Shown one piece after another: positions 62,613-64,000 of a DNA stretch of 64,000 nucleotides. The notes under the pieces are model-generated. The model searched no databases. It had not been told where the DNA came from and was given only the letters and a program-made list of their open reading frames with translations. The position numbers were made by a program, and so were the translations under genes. The first letter of the stretch is position 1. Each line of letters opens with the position of its first letter. The stretch is from Rhodococcus sp. 06-462-5 (GTDB lineage: Bacteria; Actinomycetota; Actinomycetes; Mycobacteriales; Mycobacteriaceae), in the NCBI RefSeq assembly GCF_002258315.1, contig NZ_NOYD01000051.1:1-64000 (forward strand), given 5' to 3'.

Positions 62613-63158
62613 TTACACCGACGGGCCCTTCTTGCGTAGCTCGTCGACCGTCTCCATCGCGCCGCGCAGTTCGTCCAACCACTCCTGGGTGTGTTCCCCG
62701 ACCAGCTTGACCGCCCAGGCCAGAGCGTCGGCCCGGGAGCGCGCGACGCCGGCGTCGACGAGGGTGTCCAGGACGCGACGCTCGGGCTGACGCAGGCGGG
62801 TCATGACCGGTACTGCGAGGTGGGTGAACAGGACCACCTCGGATCCGGTTCGCACTCCCCAGGCGACCTTGCGTCCGTATCGCTTCTCGGCCTCGGCGGC
62901 GATCTGCATGCGGTCGCCGCGGGTCGTTTCTCGGAACCGTGCGATGCGGCCCTCGTTGGCTGCGGGTGAACTGTCCGGCTCTGCAGGCAATGTTCCGACG
63001 ACGACGATCTCCTCTCGGTCGACCTCGACCGAGGCGGCACCGTCGAACCACGTGTCCGGGAGTCGGCCACCGAACCAGTCGGCGGCGTCGGTGGCGTCGG
63101 GAACGTCTGCGTGCTGCCAGCCGCCGGGGCGACCGAACGAGCGTCCGTTGGGTTTCAT
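62613..63158 (-). CDS. Uncharacterised protein with a possible ribbon-helix-helix C-terminus
   Basis: Protein of 181 residues. The first 100 residues, with WFGGRLPDTWFDG and REEIVVVGTLP, are not recognised. The part from about 120 (MTRLRQPERRVLDTL, VARSRADALAWAVKLV) has the spacing of a ribbon-helix-helix fold. ATG 63158 follows CAGGAG. A palindrome lies 20 bp upstream of the start, so autoregulation is possible. The gap 62480-62612 shows nothing clear. Confidence 0.6.
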   Translation of the reverse strand: MKPNGRSFGRPGGWQHADVPDATDAADWFGGRLPDTWFDGAASVEVDREEIVVVGTLPAEPDSSPAANEGRIARFRETTRGDRMQIAAEAEKRYGRKVAWGVRTGSEVVLFTHLAVPVMTRLRQPERRVLDTLVDAGVARSRADALAWAVKLVGEHTQEWLDELRGAMETVDELRKKGPSV

Positions 63159-63178
63159 GGGGGCTCCTGTGGTTGCGT

Positions 63179-63194
63179 TGTAAGACTGATTACA
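63179..63194. promoter_or_regulatory. Inverted repeat between the divergent genes
   Basis: TGTAAGACTGATTACA has exact 5-bp arms (TGTAA, TTACA). It lies in the 91-bp gap between the uncharacterised gene and the penicillin-binding protein gene. A DNA-binding site for the neighbouring protein is plausible. Confidence 0.45.
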
Positions 63195-63249
63195 CAATTA
63201 CACCTACTCTCGACATCGCGCCACCAGTGTTTCGCGTACGCACTGGGGC

Positions 63250-64000
63250 ATGATCGACCCCGTGCGCACTTCGAGAAGACCGACGACTCTGGCCGCGATC
63301 GTGTCCGTACTGGCATTGGTGCTCGCCGCCTGCGGTCAGGGCGGGCCCGATCAGCCGCAGACTGTCGCCGAGCAGTTCGCCGCCGCAGTCAACAGCGCGA
63401 ACATCGACCAGGCAGCCGCGTTGACCACCGATCCGGCCGGTGCGACGGCGGCGCTCACCGAGCTGTACGACGGGCTTTCGGCCGGCGGAACGGTGACGGC
63501 CACTCCCGATTTCGAGGCCGCCGACGCCAACGAGGATGCAGGCACGTTCACGCTGAATGCCGGCTGGCGCTTCTCGACCACCACCGACGGCACCGCCGAA
63601 CCCGACGGCGAGCCGAAGGAATGGAACTACACGACCACTGCGACAGCGGCGGAAACCGAGCAGGGCTGGAAGATCACCTGGGATCCAGCGATGTTGGTGC
63701 CGGGCCTGACGGCCGACTCGTCGGTGCGTTTCACTCCGACCGACGCGCTCGTCGCGCCGCGAATCTTCGACGGCAACGGCGTCGAGCTCATGTCGCAGCA
63801 GGTGGTCACCCTCGTCAACGTCGATGCGACGGCCGATCCCGTGGCTGTGGCGAACCTCGTCGGATCCGTCGTCCCGGGTATCACCGCCGAGTACGTCACA
63901 TCGACTGTCGCTGCAGCGCAGGGTAATCCGGCAACCGTCGTGTTGCTTCGTCAGGCGGACATCGACCCCATCGGTGCTCAGCTCGCGACCGTTCCCGGAG
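63250..64000 (+). CDS. Penicillin-binding protein, N-terminal part (MecA_N lipoprotein; cut by window end)
   Basis: The first 250 residues of a lipoprotein. The signal peptide ends at LVLAACGQGG, a lipobox. Residues about 35-140 fit the NTF2-like MecA_N domain (QTVAEQFAAAVNSANIDQAA), followed by the start of the dimerisation region (VVTLVNVDATADP). It resembles mycobacterial Rv2864c, a class B peptidoglycan transpeptidase anchored outside the membrane. The catalytic domain is beyond the window, so activity cannot be checked. Confidence 0.82.
   Translation, partial: MIDPVRTSRRPTTLAAIVSVLALVLAACGQGGPDQPQTVAEQFAAAVNSANIDQAAALTTDPAGATAALTELYDGLSAGGTVTATPDFEAADANEDAGTFTLNAGWRFSTTTDGTAEPDGEPKEWNYTTTATAAETEQGWKITWDPAMLVPGLTADSSVRFTPTDALVAPRIFDGNGVELMSQQVVTLVNVDATADPVAVANLVGSVVPGITAEYVTSTVAAAQGNPATVVLLRQADIDPIGAQLATVPG

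Overview
The window is a GC-rich actinobacterial chromosome segment of about 64 kb with dense, mostly intact genes, many GTG starts and frequent ATGA or TGATG overlaps. The gene content suggests Rhodococcus or a close mycolate-containing relative: a DesA-type acyl-ACP desaturase, FadE/FadB2 beta-oxidation genes, a progesterone-5-beta-reductase-like reductase, a LIP-family secreted lipase, a Baeyer-Villiger-type monooxygenase and an MecA_N-type penicillin-binding lipoprotein. This is inferred from gene content, not from a marker gene. I saw no rRNA, tRNA, CRISPR array, insertion sequence or prophage. The window cuts a desaturase gene at the left edge and a penicillin-binding protein gene at the right edge.

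Layout. 0-5 kb: desaturase tail, an M50B-like membrane peptidase, three small genes of SUKH and OmdA type, and a GntP permease. 5-9.5 kb: two PlsC-type acyltransferases around a DrrAB-like ABC exporter, then fabG. 9.5-14.4 kb: two SDR genes bracketed by a repeated palindromic element, then a TetR-fadE-fadB2 unit. 14.4-18.1 kb: an ArsR regulator with a SulP transporter, then xylulokinase. 18.1-27.4 kb: a PRISE-type reductase, a peptide ABC operon ending in a TSUP permease, and a 2-hydroxyacid dehydrogenase/UspA pair. 27.7-35.7 kb: LysR, SulP, MerR, a secreted lipase, RNase J and a second SulP closely similar to the first. 35.7-38.8 kb: a monooxygenase-SDR-TetR operon behind a perfect 32-bp palindrome.

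39.8-47.5 kb is an aldarate-catabolism island with two glucarate dehydratases, an L-talarate/galactarate dehydratase, 5-dehydro-4-deoxyglucarate dehydratase and 2,5-dioxovalerate dehydrogenase. Together they could convert glucarate and galactarate to 2-oxoglutarate, and a repeated 14-15 bp motif lies in its two promoter regions. 47.6-49.6 kb encodes a Ktr/Trk potassium channel and its RCK subunit. 49.6-57.5 kb is a polyol locus: long-chain mannitol-type dehydrogenase and zinc alcohol dehydrogenase on one strand, and a SorC-type regulator with a complete sugar ABC transporter on the other. 57.5-64 kb carries an acyl-CoA ligase, an alpha/beta hydrolase, an ABC-F ATPase, a protein with a possible ribbon-helix-helix tail and the start of a penicillin-binding lipoprotein.

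Two themes stand out. First, several families of short palindromic or tandem intergenic repeats sit at, or overlap, stop codons of genes. Second, many operons have visible candidate operators next to a cognate-looking regulator. No wholly new system was identified; the repeats, the operator sets and the unusually placed RNase J are the best leads.
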